Source of the DNA: DATBRG01 sp036560445
GTDB lineage: Bacteria; Pseudomonadota; Gammaproteobacteria; Burkholderiales; Methylophilaceae
Length of the DNA: 8,989 bases
Assembly: GCA_036560445.1 (NCBI GenBank)
Contig: DATBRG010000030.1
Coordinates: forward strand, 1-8,989
Direction of reading: 5' to 3'
Positions 6,810-8,989 of the stretch are shown here, piece after piece. A program made the position numbers and the translations under genes. How positions within the stretch are numbered: position 1 is the stretch's first letter; each line of letters opens with the position of its first letter. The notes beneath the pieces are model-generated. The model had not been told where the DNA came from and ran no database searches. It saw only the letters and a list, made by a program, of their open reading frames with translations.

Positions 6810-7058
6810 ATGCCGACTTTAAGCTGTAAACAATTACTGGCCTGCGCTCTACTGGTCTTATTGATGCAAGGCTGTTCCCATGGCTATCATCCTCTAGCTT
6901 TAAGCAAGAAGACCAAATCTGTGTCGGAATTAATTGATGACGCCAAGGAGTGCAAAGTATTTAAGGATGAGCTTGCATCACCCCAAATTAACGATGATAA
7001 GGTCGATCTGATTTTCGATCAGGCATTGAGAGCCCACTGCGTCAAGAAAGATGTTTAG
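6810..7058 (+). CDS. small putative lipoprotein, unknown function
   Basis: An 82-residue protein with a lipoprotein signal: a lysine at 7, a hydrophobic core (LLACALLVLLM, 9-19), then QGC with C22 as the lipidation site. The lipobox LMQGC is slightly atypical, with Met at -3 and Gln at -2. The mature part is about 61 residues, begins CSHGY, is highly charged and probably helical, and holds two further cysteines at C48 and C77 that could form a disulfide in the periplasm. I do not recognise the mature domain. The gene converges with the response regulator at 7083 and shares the hairpin at 7069-7093 as a possible 3' end. Residue 23 is Ser, which favours outer-membrane sorting. Confidence 0.75.
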   Translation: MPTLSCKQLLACALLVLLMQGCSHGYHPLALSKKTKSVSELIDDAKECKVFKDELASPQINDDKVDLIFDQALRAHCVKKDV

Positions 7059-7068
7059 TAGTTACCTG

Positions 7069-7093
7069 AACTGGATTAGTGGCTAATCCAGTT
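7069..7093. terminator. perfect 11-bp hairpin between convergent genes, possible bidirectional terminator
   Basis: AACTGGATTAG (7069-7079) and CTAATCCAGTT (7083-7093) form an uninterrupted 11-bp stem with a 3-nt loop. The right arm includes the last codons and TAG stop of the - strand response regulator, so the hairpin begins inside that coding sequence. On + it is followed by a short, broken T-rich stretch; on - there is none. It may end both transcripts weakly or protect their 3' ends. Confidence 0.55.
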
Positions 7094-8432
7094 TGTAATT
7101 CTTAATCTTGTACCACAGCGAACGCTCGCTGATATCCAGTAACCGTGCTGCTTTACTTTTGTTGCCCTCAGTCTGCTTCAAAGCCTCGCAGATAATGTTT
7201 CGCTCTAACTCTTCTACCGCAGGATTAAGCTCCAGACTATGAAAATGTGTTGCCTGCGTTGTGGGTTCTATAGTTTTTGAAGTCACCATTTCACGTGGTA
7301 ATTGCTCCATGTCTATGGAGCCACTTTTACTAAGCACTGCGGCGCGTTCAATCACGTTTTGCAGCTCGCGGACATTCCCCGGCCAATCATAGTTTTGCAG
7401 CGCCGCAAGCGCCATCTTGGAAATACTGCCTACCCCAGCATGCCGAGCTAGAAAAGCCGCGGCAAGCACTGGTATATCGTCTTTACGTAAACGCAAAGGA
7501 GGCAAATCGATATTGAATACATTAACCCGGTAGTAAAGATCCTCACGCAGCTTGCCTTCTGCTATGGCCTTCCGAGGATCACGATTAGTTGCCGCAATGA
7601 TACGCACGTCGATGGGTATACTGCGATTGCCACCTAAGCGTTCGATAACATTCTCCTGCAACACTCGCAATAGCTTGGCTTGCAAGGCCATGGGCATTTC
7701 TGTCAGCTCGTCCAGAAACAGAGTGCCGCCATCAGCCATTTCAAATTTGCCGATACGATTCTTGACGGCTCCAGTAAAAGCGCCTTTTTCGTACCCGAAC
7801 AACTCACTTTCCAAGATATCGGCTGGGATCGCAGCACAGTTAATCGGTACGAACAGGGCATCGATGCGTGGTGAAGCACGGTGTATGGCCCTGGCAACCA
7901 GCTCTTTACCTGTCCCGGTTTCGCCTGTAATCAGTACAGTCGTTTTACCTGGCGCTACCTGCCGAATAAGCTCATATACTTTCTGCATTGGTGCACTGTT
8001 GCCAACAAACTCTCCCCAACCCTTTTCTACCTCATGGCGCAGAAAATCATTCTGGCGACGCATGCGGCTTTCTTTCAGGATACGATCAACTGCAATCTCC
8101 AGCGCATCCACGTCAAAAGGTCTTACGATATAGTCGCAAGCGCCCAGTTTCATAGCCTCGACCGCGCTTTCAATGGTGCCATACGCAGTCATGATGATCA
8201 CAGGCACTTCGTTACCCTGGTCGCGCAGTGCTTTCAAAAGCTCTGTTCCGGTTATCCCGGGCATACGCAGATCGCTGATGACAAGGTCAACGGGGGATGA
8301 TTTGAGAATTTGCAAAGCCTCGCCGCCATTGCCTGCACAAGAGACCTCATGCCCCATACGCTTGAGCATAATCTCGAGTACTCGCTGCATTTTGACTTCG
8401 TCATCCACTACCAGGACGCGTTGGCTAGTCAT
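7083..8432 (-). CDS. sigma-54-dependent NtrC-family response regulator
   Basis: This 449-residue activator has three domains. The receiver domain (about 1-120) holds D10/D11, phospho-acceptor D54 (ISDLRMPG) and T82 (MTAYG). The AAA+ domain (about 142-365) holds Walker A GETGTGKE 170-177, the sigma-54 contact loop GAFTGA 217-222, Walker B GTLFLDEL 236-243, ATNRD 281-285, LREDLYYRVN 295-304 and WPGNVREL 350-357. A Fis-type helix-turn-helix ends the protein (NKSKAARLLDISERSLWYKI, 424-443). The normally conserved receiver lysine is Arg here (R104 in YIVRPF). The start overlaps the kinase stop in ATGA at 8429-8432 and has AGGAAA 8 nt upstream. Phosphorylation by the neighbouring kinase should drive ATP-dependent opening of sigma-54 promoters. 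I found no clear -24/-12 site in the window, so its targets are unknown. Confidence 0.96.
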   Translation of the reverse strand: MTSQRVLVVDDEVKMQRVLEIMLKRMGHEVSCAGNGGEALQILKSSPVDLVISDLRMPGITGTELLKALRDQGNEVPVIIMTAYGTIESAVEAMKLGACDYIVRPFDVDALEIAVDRILKESRMRRQNDFLRHEVEKGWGEFVGNSAPMQKVYELIRQVAPGKTTVLITGETGTGKELVARAIHRASPRIDALFVPINCAAIPADILESELFGYEKGAFTGAVKNRIGKFEMADGGTLFLDELTEMPMALQAKLLRVLQENVIERLGGNRSIPIDVRIIAATNRDPRKAIAEGKLREDLYYRVNVFNIDLPPLRLRKDDIPVLAAAFLARHAGVGSISKMALAALQNYDWPGNVRELQNVIERAAVLSKSGSIDMEQLPREMVTSKTIEPTTQATHFHSLELNPAVEELERNIICEALKQTEGNKSKAARLLDISERSLWYKIKNYKLD

Positions 8433-8989
8433 GGTTTATCTTTCCTAGGTAAAACAATGGTAAATAATGCACCACCCAATTCACTGCTACCCGCATGGAT
8501 TTCGCCACCATGAGCAGCAACAATCTGTTGCACGACTGCCAGGCCCAAGCCAACACCACCTTCACGCTTGGTAAAAAATGGGTCAAACACGCGGCCAATC
8601 TCCTCCGGAGCAATTCCTGGCCCGTCATCCGCGATTTCGATAATAAGCCTATCAGCTTGATCACGTGTAGTAATAACGACCTTCCCACCCTCAGGCAATA
8701 TCTGCAATGCGTTAAGAACAAGATTGAGCAGCACTTGAGTGATCTGTTCTATATCAGCCTGAACAAAGGGTTGCTTGCTTTCCAGTTGTTTAATGATTGC
8801 GATATGTTTCTTTTCAGTTTGACCGGCTAACATGTCAATGCTGTGGCCGATGATGGTGTGAATGTCAGTTTGCTGAAATCGAGGTGCGGGCGGACGGGCA
8901 CTATCCAGCAATGTGGAGACGAGCCGGTTAAGACGCTCGGTTTCACTTTCAACAAAACTGGTTAACTCTCTGGCCTCTGTACTCAAGTT
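8429..8989 (-). CDS. sensor histidine kinase, C-terminal part (start outside window)
   Basis: This is the last 187 or so residues of a kinase that should phosphorylate the downstream regulator. The frame is open at the right edge (it reads NLSTEARELTSF), so the Met-like start near 8986 is not the real one. The segment begins in the second helix of the HisKA dimerisation domain (SETERLNRLVSTLLDSARP); the phospho-accepting histidine and sensor lie outside the window. Counting from 8986, the HATPase_c domain shows the N box around N88/N92 (LLNLVLNALQ), the G1 box DDGPGI 120-125, the F box FDPFFTK 134-140 and the G2 box GVGLGLA 144-150, so the catalytic core looks intact. The sequence resembles NtrB/AtoS/ZraS-type kinases that pair with NtrC-family regulators. 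Its input signal cannot be read here. Confidence 0.94.
   Translation of the reverse strand, partial: NLSTEARELTSFVESETERLNRLVSTLLDSARPPAPRFQQTDIHTIIGHSIDMLAGQTEKKHIAIIKQLESKQPFVQADIEQITQVLLNLVLNALQILPEGGKVVITTRDQADRLIIEIADDGPGIAPEEIGRVFDPFFTKREGGVGLGLAVVQQIVAAHGGEIHAGSSELGGALFTIVLPRKDKP

Noticed and set aside
7552..8133. 193-codon + strand open frame inside the response regulator
   Set aside because: It is antisense to the AAA+ and receiver coding sequence, which has all its motifs; the translation is Ser/Arg-rich with no recognisable domain.
1708..8989. Sigma-54 (-24/-12) promoter that would link the regulator to local genes
   Set aside because: I looked by eye in the intergenic regions on both strands for TGGC and TGC boxes at the right spacing and found no convincing match. 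A position-weight-matrix scan would settle it.

Overview
The window looks like a Gram-negative proteobacterial chromosome, most likely beta- or gammaproteobacterial, of moderate GC. The grounds are a class III PHA synthase operon, an NtrC-type sigma-54 regulator with its histidine kinase, a small lipoprotein, and a set of genes resembling lipid A or undecaprenyl-sugar modification enzymes. I cannot name the genus. There are no RNA genes, mobile elements or CRISPR arrays that I can support.

Layout. (1) 1-1760, + strand: the 3' part of phaE overlaps phaC by ATGA and is followed by a strong intrinsic terminator. The two proteins form the class III polyhydroxyalkanoate synthase. This PhaC carries an extra Lys/Ala-rich tail of about 60 residues. 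(2) 1804-6361, - strand: four genes read leftward. They are a half-size EamA/ArnE-F-like membrane protein (5981-6361), a GT-C membrane glycosyltransferase of the PMT/ArnT type (4019-5761), a two-enzyme fusion of a PIG-L zinc deacetylase with a DPM-like GT2 glycosyltransferase (2235-4007), and a second half-size EamA protein (1804-2238). The last three are tightly spaced (11-nt gap, then a 4-nt ATGA overlap). (3) 6362-7058: an intergenic region with a possible small two-helix membrane protein (6527-6739) and a convincing small lipoprotein (6810-7058), both on +. (4) 7069-8989, - strand: a sigma-54-dependent response regulator preceded by the end of its histidine kinase, with an ATGA overlap. 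A perfect 11-bp hairpin lies where the lipoprotein and regulator genes converge.

Main hypothesis. The four leftward genes supply the late activities of an Arn- or Flm/Nax-like pathway: a GT2 to load a sugar on undecaprenyl phosphate, a deacetylase to unmask its amine, a pair of small EamA proteins as candidate flippase, and a GT-C transferase to pass the sugar to a periplasmic acceptor. The loading and deacetylating steps are fused in one 590-residue protein and use a PIG-L deacetylase, whereas the known pathways use ArnD or NaxD. The activities are read from motifs and the pathway is inferred from gene content; substrate and acceptor are unknown.
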